Position numbers and translations under genes: made by a program | Part shown: positions 24,195 through 32,500 of the stretch, in pieces | Layout of the letters: each line of letters begins with the position of its first letter | Position numbering within the stretch: the first letter of the stretch is position 1 | The notes under the pieces: generated by a model | What the model was told of the DNA's origin: nothing | Seen by the model: only the letters and a program-made list of their open reading frames with translations | Database searches by the model: none | Assembly (NCBI RefSeq): GCF_964340395.1 | Contig: NC_135567.1 | Coordinates: 14,330,306 to 14,362,805, forward strand | Source of the DNA: Glandiceps talaboti | Taxonomy: Eukaryota; Hemichordata; Enteropneusta; Spengelidae | Direction: 5' to 3' | DNA: 32,500 nt

Positions 24195-27100
24195 CTAAAA
24201 TGAACGGAAAGACAAACACTGTCAGAGAATACTGTAAACGTGGAAATTTTCACTAAAGACTTATTTTTGCTAATTTCACTGGAAAACAAAGAGTAAAGTG
24301 ATGGAGATGGAAGATTTATGGACATGAAAGTATTTTAATAACACACATATTTCCAATAGAAGAAATCTAAGTGTTTTCACTGCTTAGATCAGGAATATGG
24401 GACTACAGGTCACAATCCTTGGGCGACCAATTTCTAAAATTGGTAGTCCACTAGGACTACCAAAGAAAAAAATTAATTTCCAGCCCTGGCATATGAGCGA
24501 ATACCCAAGGTATCAACTCATCCCATTATGGGGTTCTGTTATTATTACAAGGTCATCCGAAACAGCAAATTCTGCGAAAGTATAACTATATGTGAACATA
24601 ATTTTGTGCTGCTAATACCAATTATAGTACGCTATGATACATGCGATTTGATTGGTTAAAGGGGCACAAGTTGTACACATTATTTAGCTTTTTGTATTGA
24701 GTTACAAATACAGACTTCGTCAATGTTGTTTGACATTGATTTTTCAAGTAGGAAGCCATGATAAAATTGTTTTATAAATTAAAAATCCAAAATAAATATC
24801 CAATCCTCATCCATATGACTACTTTAATGCCATGTTTGCGTTCAGTCAATTGTAGGTCATGGGCCTAAATAAAAAATTGTTTGGTTACCTGACACCCCCC
24901 CCCCCCCCCCCCTAGTTTTTCACTGCTGACACTAAACTTTCTTTTTACGTATTCAAGAAAAAATTATAAAATCACAAAAAATGTGAAGTCTCACGAGAAA
25001 TAGTGGGTGCGGAAACTGACATCAACTTAAAAAGACAATATAAAACTGCTCTTCCAATCTGTAATGGCTGTACATCTGATAGGAAGAAATAAACAACACA
25101 GATACTATTTGGAAAACAATGGAAAACCTAAACTAGACACTCGCACATGAAAAATATATAATAAAATATAATAAAAAATCTACCTACCCCATCTATTCTA
25201 AAACTGAGCGTAATTGGAACCACACAATTTTTTTTTATTAGGTCTTAGCACACATCAGTACGAACACCATGAGTACCATTTAAATATCGAGAAAAATTAA
25301 ACCAAACAATTTTTAAACTCAGTTTGTGTCCTTTTGAATTATAATAATGGAATGAACTACCTTTTAAAATCACTCCTAATTGTTCTATTGAATCTTTTAA
25401 ACGCACCCTGAAAACCCATCTTTTTAAAGTTCATTATGGAGTGTAAGATTTTAATTTCTCTCTCTCCGCCATGTATATGGCATTTTAATTATTTTTTTCC
25501 CCCATATTTTTTTTTTTTTTGCATGACGCATTTTAGTACTTTATTGTATGGCATTTTTTTCAGTATTTTATTAATCGGTACCTTTTATATGCAATCTTTT
25601 TCATTATGTAAAGAGCACTGAGACATAGTGTAGTGCGCTTTTTAAGAAATTAAAGTGGCCATATGGATGAGAATTTGGTATTTATTTTGGATTTTTATTT
25701 GATAAAACAGCTTCACTATGTTTTTCTACTTGAAAAAATAATGCGAAAGAACATATACCAAGTCCATGTTCATAACTCAATACATTGTAAAAAAATGCAA
25801 AAAGTGTAAAAAGTTTGTTATTGTACGTACAATAACAAACATTTTACACATTGTTTAATGTTTTGCCGTTTATTGAGATGTGAACATGGACTTGGTATAT
25901 GTTATTTCACATTATTTTTTCAAGTAGAAAAACATAGTGAAGCTGTTTTACCAAATAAAAATCCAAAATAAATACCAAATTCTCATCCATATGGCCACTT
26001 TAAATAATAATAATAATAAAATAAAAATAATTATTGATGTACGTACCTTTATTTGAAAGAGTATTGTTTGTTAAACGATGATACATATCTTGAGATGTCT
26101 TCATTAAACATTCACCAATGTGTGACATTTTGTTGGATTTTCTTACTTCTCCCAAAACATAAAAATAATCTGTGTTGACAAAAAAATACTGAGTTTATAA
26201 CCAAATTACATTACAGGATATGGGAAGTATGTAAGTTAAGCAGATTGGACAGTCAGAATGGTACATTGTACATGACTGTATATCGCAGAGGATGATTTAT
26301 AGCTCGCACAGTGGCCGCAAAGCGAATCAATGACTAGTACGCATGCGTGTCCTATATACTATGCTATTTTTTTGGTGGTTTACCCAAGGATGCATTGCGG
26401 CGCAATGACTATGCATGCGCATTCTATATGTTATGCACATTCTCCACACAGAGGGCGTTATTTACCATATCATTGTGAGGCAGCCCAGGCAGCTGGTCAC
26501 AAATGAATCTACCCTGTGTGAGCTTATGGGCTTTGCCTAGTTATGATATTGTCTAATTTATAATACCATGCAAGTTGAACAAAAATATGGAATACAATAT
26601 ATACTCATTCTACATCACAACAGTGTGGGTCTATGTCAGGTTTCTTCAACGAATCAGCAGGCTTCTTTTTTGAAAGAAGTGTGCTGATTCGTTGAAATCT
26701 CTCAAAAGCACAAGATTTCAATGAGAATGTCTATTACACTGGGTCAGATGTGGGAAGGCAGCAATCACCCGGAACAAAACAAACGACACAAAATGACGGA
26801 ATAGAGGTAAATAAAAACATCTAGCCGCTTTCAAGATATCAGATTTTAATCAGATTGGTTCAAACCCACGCTACACAGGTAAGAGGTATATCAGCTAACA
26901 GCTCTGCCACCAACAACCCAAATGTGTAAACTGAATGTAAGGACAAAATTCTTTTCATTTCTTCCAACACATTATCAGAATGCAAAATTCTGTCCTACCA
27001 TATATGTAAATAATGAAATGTATACTATAAATTAGTAAATTGCAAATGACTTATTAAAACTAAAAATTATATCAATAAGTTTTTTTAATGCACAATCTCT

Positions 27101-27545
27101 TTGTTATCATTGATGTATTTACAGAATTGTATGATATTTGAAGTTTGCATTTTTATGATACTGCCTAATTACTGAACGTTATCAAATATGCAAATGACGC
27201 AAGCATAGTACGTTTTGCAGACAGCACAATGAAGACCTTGCCAATGCATCGATAGACGTCAAACGTAAACAATGCTAAATTATGACGTCAAAATATTAAA
27301 TGACGGCACAAGTCTGTCAGATATGTCTGAATATAAATGAGTGAAGGAATAAGATACAACTGAAAGAATATACGACTTTATAAGACGCCACTCTCACCTT
27401 GTGCCGATAACGCTTCGCTTTCTCTCTGCTCTCTGCTGTTTGGCGACGAGTCTCGATGGCTGTCATTCGCTGGCTGATCAGTGCCTGCTAGCTTAATCTC
27501 CACCGTTTTTAGAAGGGACAAACTGATATCGAGTGCCGTAGACAT
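22150..27545 (-). CDS. C2H2 zinc-finger protein, 3 exons, 771 aa, with a 12-residue tandem repeat
   Basis: Exons 27545-27398, 26169-26047 and 24194-22150 join in phase 1 each time (2316 nt), with GT-AG borders. The chosen start is MSTALDISLSLLKTVEIKLA. Residues 1-140 form no domain I recognise. Residues 141 to about 395 are roughly 21 units of 12 residues with consensus TDDVITxSRxPQ. A basic cluster AKRQKVASRDKR follows (possible nuclear signal), then IKVE, which fits a SUMO acceptor consensus. Residues 628-761 are five C2H2 fingers, four with C-x2-C-x12-H-x3-H spacing and the fifth with x4 between the histidines; linkers include TGERPHQ and SGEKQYQ. Family knowledge suggests a nuclear DNA-binding regulator; the target is unknown. 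No KRAB, BTB, SET or ZAD domain is evident. The stop codon is 15 bp from a MITE in the 3' flank. Confidence 0.88.
22182..22584 (-). other. Five tandem C2H2 zinc-finger domains
   Basis: Fingers begin CPFCRKQF, CNFCPWSF, CGTCGKTF, CGVCGRAF and CMVCGKGF. Putative base-contacting helices include HKSYLKQ, SRSHLRT, RVADLNR, RRSARAT and SKRALTA. All zinc ligands are present. Confidence 0.95.
23281..24045 (-). repeat. 36-bp coding minisatellite in the zinc-finger gene, about 21 units
   Basis: The + strand shows the core gatgacatcatcagtttg again and again at steps near 36 bp. Each unit codes for 12 residues (TDDVI core). Most units keep length to the codon, but a few are one residue shorter or longer by whole codons, so the frame is retained throughout. 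The middle units are the most alike. Confidence 0.92.
24656..24835. mobile_element. Diverged relative of the TTAA palindromic element, about 180 bp
   Basis: Begins GGTTAAAGGGGCAC and ends CATCCATATGACTACTTTAA, sharing the arm blocks AAAAATCCAAAATAAATA and TTTTTCAAGTAG with the 25650-26003 element. Confidence 0.6.
24883..25245. mobile_element. Dispersed repeat family R, full-length copy 1
   Basis: Begins GGTTACCTGACACCCC and ends GGAACCACACAATTTTTT. Internal markers are AGTGGGTGCGGAAACTGACA, CAATCTGTAATGGCTGTACA and TGATAGGAAGAAATAAACAA. No protein. The same markers in the same order occur at 30376-30712. Confidence 0.75.
25348..25446 (+). pseudogene. LINE remnant: last 32 codons of a non-LTR reverse transcriptase
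   Basis: In one frame this reads WNELPFKITPNCS then IESFKRTLKTHLFKVHYGV and a TAA. The pattern WNxLP...FKxxLKTHLF is the usual C-terminus of LINE reverse transcriptases (CR1/L2/Rex-like groups). Stops lie directly upstream, so the copy is 5'-truncated and dead. The tail to about 25650, with AAGAGCACTGAGAC and GTGCGCTTTTT, resembles LINE 3' UTRs. Confidence 0.65.
25650..26003. mobile_element. Long palindromic element, about 354 bp, TTAA ends
   Basis: Starts TTAAAGTGGCCATATGGATG and ends with its reverse complement. Arms of about 150 bp match closely and meet at the perfect palindrome around 25822-25847 centred on TACGTA. No ORF. It is a foldback-type non-autonomous DNA element in intron 2 of the zinc-finger gene. 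TTAA may be part of the target site. Confidence 0.8.
26047..26169 (-). CDS. Zinc-finger gene exon 2
   Basis: 123 nt, phase 1 to 1, acceptor GACACAG and donor AAAG|GTACGTAC. Encodes YFYVLGEVRKSNKMSHIGEC and LMKTSQDMYHRLTNNTLSNK. It is too short for an ORF search; support comes from phase fit on both sides and good splice sites. Confidence 0.68.
26170..27397. other. Intron 1 of the zinc-finger gene
   Basis: Holds the SINE-like head, an inverted pair at 26642-26696 (TTCAACGAATCAGCA and complement) and a direct repeat near 26330/26405 (CGCATGCGTGTCCTATAT versus GCATGCGCATTCTATATG). Nothing else recognised. Confidence 0.6.
26856..26915 (-). repeat. tRNA-like SINE head (A and B boxes), intron 1 of the zinc-finger gene
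   Basis: On the minus strand TGGCAGAGCTG (26909-26899) fits the pol III A box TRGYNNARNNG exactly, and GGTTTGAACCA (26866-26856) is close to the B box GGTTCRANYCC at tRNA-like spacing. A complete cloverleaf with an acceptor stem is not seen, so a SINE head is more likely than a tRNA gene. Confidence 0.4.
27398..27545 (-). CDS. Zinc-finger gene exon 1
   Basis: 148 nt, phase 0 to 1, donor CAAG|GTGAGAG. Encodes the start MSTALDIS and a Ser/Arg/Glu-rich stretch ending ALSAQ. Open frame continues upstream of this ATG but offers no better ATG. Confidence 0.72.
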
Positions 27546-30375
27546 CTTACTAAACGTTAAATTTGGAGTTTTACTTGATAATTTCAGTGCAAGGAAGCAA
27601 ACTTGGTTGCGGAAAGAATTATTGGCTGTGGATCGCGATCGCGGATGTTCAGATCTTTCCAGCTGGGTCAAGGGCAATGCAGGGTCAACCTAATGAGGGC
27701 GCTCTCTCCAGTAAGCCGTCTTCGCATCTGATAGAAGTTATCAGCAAATGTTGGGCGCCGTATTAGGGCGGCCCTTTTTATTTTTCTGTTTCTCATCTCC
27801 CGACCGACCCTAATTTGCAGCTCCGACATTAGAAAAAAAAAAGTTTTTTTATTTCCGACCGACCCCTGAGCACAGCAAAATTGTAAGGTTCCCCATGGCG
27901 TCTTAGGCCAGTTCTGCCGAGGCCACGACCTTGCGACATTGGCCCCCTAAAATTACAAATGAAGCAATAATTTTCCAACCTTGCGTCGCTTTGGCGCATT
28001 CATTTTACGGCAGACATCAAAATTATCTAAGTCCACGGCCGGACCAGGCCAGGCTCTGACTCGACGTGAATCCCACAAGAAGTATACTGACTGTGAAACA
28101 TCATATAAGATACAGTGACAACGCGCAGTTCTATTGTTAACATAAAAAATGCCACAAAAAGATCAACTTTGATAAACTTAATCTACAAATTAAAACATTA
28201 GAGGGATTAGATGAGACGTCGAAATGGACGTCTCTCGTCACATGTTTTGTCTACTGTCACTGTCGTGACCTCTGACCTAATCACTGACGTGTGCGAAACA
28301 CTGAACTTGCTACCGGAACATCTGCCATGCCACAGCTCAGAAGCCTTCGTGAACCAAATTTATGGGACAGGTTGTGATTTTCATTTGTTGATGGGTTAAA
28401 TTAGATGAGTACATGTGTATTTTGATTCCGAAAAAGCTGTGTTAGGGGATCGTGTTGCATGATGTTGACAGTGCTAGTGACACGTGAATGTTGGGCACTG
28501 AATCAATGCGTAATCACTGGCATGGCCACTATAGACGGCCGATGCATGTGCGCCCGGTCAGACATGAAGAACGAACTTGTTGTGCAAATCAGAAAAAAAT
28601 TAATGTAATATTTACAGAGCATCCCAACTTTGACTTTGTTGATAGTTTTAGTTAAAGATTCAAGTTCTGAGTTTCAAGGACACCTCATGTCAGCTTTCCG
28701 TATCATTGCAAGTTTACGGTACGTAACTATGCTGTCATTTGATATAGCAGGACCAAATCATGATACACAGCCAGTAACGGTTAATTAATAAAAAATAAAT
28801 TATTTTAAAGTTTGTTTGACTATTATTTGTAAGTTTTTCGTTCACATTTGGTACTTTTTAAAGTCAGGGTTTTTTCTTCAAAATGTCATGAATTTGAAGA
28901 GGGAATGATAAACACAGCAGTGTACTAACAATTTTAAAAATGAAACAAGTGGTTACAAGTTTAGGAATTCTCAAAGTTTTTATTCAATCATATGTTCACT
29001 GTGACTTATTTTGAAGTTGGTCATTGTCCTTGTCTGAAAAAAAGGAATTATAAATTTTAGCACTGGGAACTGTTATTATGAATGGAATTTTTTTATGTTG
29101 TTAGTTAATGGTCTATACGTAATGGAATATCTCAGACCACAGTATCTCTATAGTGGTCTGAGATAATTTATATGAATATTTCATAAACAATAATAATTGA
29201 CCCCACTCCCTGTCAAATGACACCACTTTTTGGAACTAAGGGGCCTGTGTCCCCACTTGTTGGAAACCTTGGCAGAACACCGCCGTCTACCCCCCCCTCT
29301 CACCCACCCACCCACCCAACCCCTTTGTTACGTCAGAGCAGCATGTGTCTTTCATCATGGCAGAAGCCGTTGAGGTTTGATGAGGGACAGGGCTCAAAAT
29401 TAATACTGTCACGCGGTACATTTTGTTGCAATGCAATAATAGCTCAGAATATTTCCATCATTTTCAAAATTATGCTTAAAATTGGTAAAAGTCATACTGC
29501 ATTCCAAATTTCTTGACCAGTTTTTAGCTTTAAATCAGTTGTATTATCTGGGAAATGACCGACTCCATAGCCGTTTCATGACCCATGACATGCATGACCT
29601 TTGAAGACATTCCAATGTTTACATTATTACTTTTAATTACTTTTAAACAGTAAATCCCAAAGGGGTTCTGAGTTCTAGAAATGCTTGACATGTTATCTGG
29701 TGGATTATTTTGACAAGTTCACACTGAAGAAAAATGTTTCATAGAAGTAATGATATATATAAATGAAAATTCATCTAGCACACTGATCAGTGACAATCAC
29801 GTACGTGTTTCAAAAAGTTACACACTAAAGTTCAAATTGGATAACTTGAAAACATTGTTAGCGATGGCAATGCCACTTTGATTAATAGGACGAATGTATT
29901 AGTACTCCTGATAAAATCACACAATAGTTCATGGCTACAGATATACACCCATCAGGATGATAAGTATTTAATCATCTTCTTACAAAGTTGTTCTACAGAC
30001 TTGTCAACCTTGCTAAAATGAAGGAAAGAGACTTGTAACAAGGAAATCAATAAAGAGAAGAGAAATGAAGTTGTATAGAGACTAACAGGACAGAAAGGAC
30101 AGAGAATAGAACTGAAAAAATACATTTTTTTTTTCTTGCCCCCCTTTTTTTTTATTTCGCCCGCCCGACCCGCCTGACTATTCCATTGGAGATGAGAAAC
30201 AAAAAAAAAAAAACCTCACCCTTACATTGAAACAACTGCTTGGCAAAAGTTGTAATATTTGTATTTGTGGGCAGTCTGTGTGTCTATCTGTTCCATGTCT
30301 TTGTGTGTTAACCAAATTCAATCACTCCTCGTATAAAGATTACCTCAGATATGGCCAAATAAAAAAAAAGTTGTT
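27546..30375. other. Gene-poor DNA upstream of the zinc-finger gene
   Basis: The side nearest 27546 should contain the zinc-finger promoter, but no TATA box or other motif stands out. A 12-bp inverted pair ATCTCAGACCAC/GTGGTCTGAGAT lies at 29130-29165. Pyrimidine-rich words CCGACCGACCC at about 27804 and 27860 and CCGCCCGACCCGCC at about 30160 look like related repeat ends. Short open frames here lack family resemblance. Confidence 0.55.
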
Positions 30376-30712
30376 TGCTTCCGGTTACCTGACCCCACCT
30401 AGTTTTTTACGCCGACCCTAAACTTTTTTTTTACATATTCGTGAAAAATAATAATAAAATCGCGAAAATCGTGAAGTCTCGCAAGAAATAGTGGGTGCGG
30501 AAACTGACATCAACTTAAAAAGACAATATAAAAGTATTCTTCCAATCTGTAATGGCTGTACATCTGATAGGAAGACATAAACAACACAGAGACCATTTGG
30601 AAAACCTGAACTAGACACTCACACATGAAAAAAAATATATAATTCAATAAAATAAAAAATCTACCTATTTTAAAATTGAATGTATCGGAACCACACAATT
30701 CTTTTTTTGCCA
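30376..30712. mobile_element. Dispersed repeat family R, full-length copy 2
   Basis: Same order of markers as copy 1, from GGTTACCTGACCCCACC to CGGAACCACACAATTC. Both copies share the A-rich 3' part before CTACCTA. Confidence 0.75.
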
Positions 30713-30963
30713 AAGGAGAGATTTTGGTGGAGAGCTCGAATGAAAATCTAATTATTGCAAGAAAACATCCATGAAAAATAATTGTGTTTTCGCTAACATG
30801 GCCTCAGAAAATAGGGTAGGTAGGTAGTTCGGGATTTTAATTTACTCTATCTTTATCAGTGCGTCTTGGAGAGTACTGTAATAGAGGCTGTGGTTTCGAC
30901 GATAAATTTTGCTCGGCTTATTCCTTTCGTGTGCACTGGGCTTGAAGAGCAAAATCTGGATGG

Positions 30964-31187
30964 AAAACCAATTTGAAAGATAATTAAATCACATATTTTA
31001 ATTAATGAAAACCAATATGAAAGATAATTAAATCACATATTTTAATTAATGAAACCAATTTGAAAGATAATTAAATCACATATTTTAATTAATGAAAACC
31101 AATTTGACAGATAATTAAATTGCATATTTTAATTAATGAAAACCAATATCAAAGATAATTAAATTGCATATTTCAATTAAATGAAAA
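30964..31187. repeat. 44-bp AT-rich tandem repeat, 5 copies
   Basis: The unit AAAACCAATTTGAAAGATAA... followed by a stretch ending ATATTTTAATTAATG recurs at 44-bp steps; copies 4 and 5 share a TTGCAT variant. Confidence 0.9.
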
Positions 31188-31385
31188 CATTTGTTTTTCA
31201 TTCATAAGAAAAAAGTGAAACAGCCACCAAGGCGTTTTCTTGCGGACCCTCCCCAGGTGGTCGTCAATGACGATGAAGGGGGGGGGGGTATGGGTGGGGT
31301 GGGTGTGGCGCTATCAGACAATGGACCAATGAGTTTTCAAGGATGGAAAAAAGAAAGAACCCATAAATATGTATATGATAACCAT

Positions 31386-31548
31386 TTATTATAACACACA
31401 ATTCTGTAAACTATGACACTTCATGAATCTAAATAATAAAATTTTGAAGTATGGACACATGCGCTTATTATAACACACAATTCCTGTCAAATATGACACT
31501 TAATAACTCTAAAAAATAAAATGTTTTGAAGTATGGACAAATGAGCTA
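31386..31548. repeat. 79-bp direct repeat, 2 copies
   Basis: TTATTATAACACACAATTC at 31386 and again at 31465, each followed by a TATGACACTT and a TTTTGAAGTATGGACA block. Confidence 0.85.
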
Positions 31549-31990
31549 AACTAAATACCATTTTCTATCACGTGATCAGAAGGTATTCGTAGAATTTTCA
31601 GTATTGTAATGCGCTGAAAAGATCCCCAGTTTTGAAATATTGAATTGTCCATAACTCACAAAATGAGAATAAATATTTTTTAAATGATATACACTTTACA
31701 AAAAGTAAGATATTTGAATATTCTGACGAGATATTGTCGAAGCCTGGGGTGTCGCAACGTTCAGATAGCGCCGCCCTCTACGTTTCACGAGCACACCGTA
31801 TAAACAGACAGGAGCTGAGAGTGACACAATTGCAGCTACGTTTTGGTAATTTTTTTGCAACTAGTTTTCATAAAACATTATTCTAACTTTAAGGAACTGG
31901 AATGAATTACAGGAGAGCTCAAGGGGATACAATGCGTGAAAAAGATTGATTCCCCAATACCTTTCGTAAAAATGACCCGACCGTCCTCCT
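31549..31990. other. Unassigned AT-rich DNA
   Basis: No gene, repeat or motif I can support. Confidence 0.5.
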
Positions 31991-32330
31991 CAGTGGTAGT
32001 GGTAGTGGTAGTGGTGGTGATGGTGATTCTGGTAGTGGTGGTGCTGATGGTGCCGGTTGTGGTGGTGGTGGTAGTGATGGTGATGGTGGTGCTGGTAGTG
32101 GTGGTGGTGCTGGTGGTGGTACTGGTAGTGGTGGTGGTGGTATAGTAGTAGTGATGGTGGTGCTGGTAGTGGTTGTGATGTTGGATAGGTAGTGTTGGTG
32201 GTTGTGCCGGTAGTGGTGGTGCTGGTGCTGGTAGTGTTGGTGGTGCTGGTGGTAGTGCTGGTGATTGTGGTGCTGGTAGTTGTGGTAGTAGTAGTAGTGG
32301 GGGTACTGATTGTGCTTGTGGTCGTCGTAG
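31991..32330. repeat. (GGT)n-rich imperfect trinucleotide repeat
   Basis: GTG/GTA/GTT/GAT triplets without a pure core; the minus strand opens as a poly-Thr/Ser frame, which is a composition effect. Confidence 0.93.
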
Positions 32331-32500
32331 CGGTGATGATGATGGGGCGATGGTGCCGGTACAGGTGGTGTATTCCTGGTCGTTGTGTCGGTGTTGGTGG
32401 TGTTGATGATGGTGGTGGAGGGAAGTCAACGCCCCCCCCCCCCTTGGCAAACAGTAATACAGGACTTGCCCTAAAGTCGAGGACACCATAATATTCTGTC

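Noticed and set aside
26891-26915. A functional tRNA gene
   Set aside because: No acceptor stem, anticodon arm or T stem pairing could be drawn; only the promoter boxes match.
28211-28399. 62-codon plus-strand frame starting MRRRNGRLSS
   Set aside because: Short, no recognisable family, no splice partner and no neighbouring conserved sequence.
31878-32489. 203-codon minus-strand frame rich in Thr, Ser and Pro
   Set aside because: Composition of the GGT/ACC repeat; open in several frames, so no evidence of coding selection.

Overview
This is a stretch of animal nuclear DNA. Genes are split into short exons with GT-AG introns, intergenic DNA is AT-rich, and there are very many 4-bp and 2-bp microsatellites, palindromic non-autonomous transposons and a LINE tail. 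Nothing bacterial or viral is visible. The proteins (vertebrate-type flavin-containing monooxygenases and a C2H2 zinc-finger protein) together with this repeat load suggest a marine invertebrate such as a lophotrochozoan, hemichordate or cephalochordate. The sequence alone does not fix the phylum. Every gene I can support lies on the minus strand.

Layout, right to left in the direction of transcription. 27546-32500 is gene-poor repeat DNA. 22150-27545 is a three-exon C2H2 zinc-finger gene (771 aa) with five fingers and an in-frame coding minisatellite of about 21 units of 12 residues. 19152-22149 is intergenic. 13493-19151 is FMO-A, complete in seven exons (499 aa). 12066-13492 is intergenic. 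3690-12065 is FMO-B, complete in seven exons (500 aa). 509-2388 holds three further intact FMO exons (FMO-C), matching exons 4, 5 and 6. Its last exon would lie left of the window, and no copies of exons 1-3 exist between it and FMO-B.

The FMO genes form a tandem family. Exon lengths are 130, 450, 56, 180, 208, 236 and 240/243 nt in A and B, with the same phases. Intron 2, 3 and 4 sequence is still alignable, so the duplication is fairly young. The predicted role is FAD- and NADPH-dependent N- or S-oxygenation of small nucleophiles such as xenobiotics or dietary amines. Both complete genes lack the usual C-terminal hydrophobic anchor.

The points most worth following are: (1) a conserved direct repeat of AGGTCA spaced by 4 bp (DR4) just upstream of both FMO start codons, in otherwise diverged flanks; (2) the headless FMO-C exon block, phase-compatible with FMO-B exon 3, which could be an alternative 3' module or a truncated copy; (3) a 149-bp identical block in the last exons of A and B, suggesting gene conversion; (4) a MITE family with an occupied and an empty site in homologous introns, one copy of which sits 15 bp beyond the zinc-finger stop codon; (5) the coding minisatellite of the zinc-finger gene. 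I do not see a wholly new molecular system. The window reads as a duplicated detoxification-gene cluster embedded in rapidly changing repeats.
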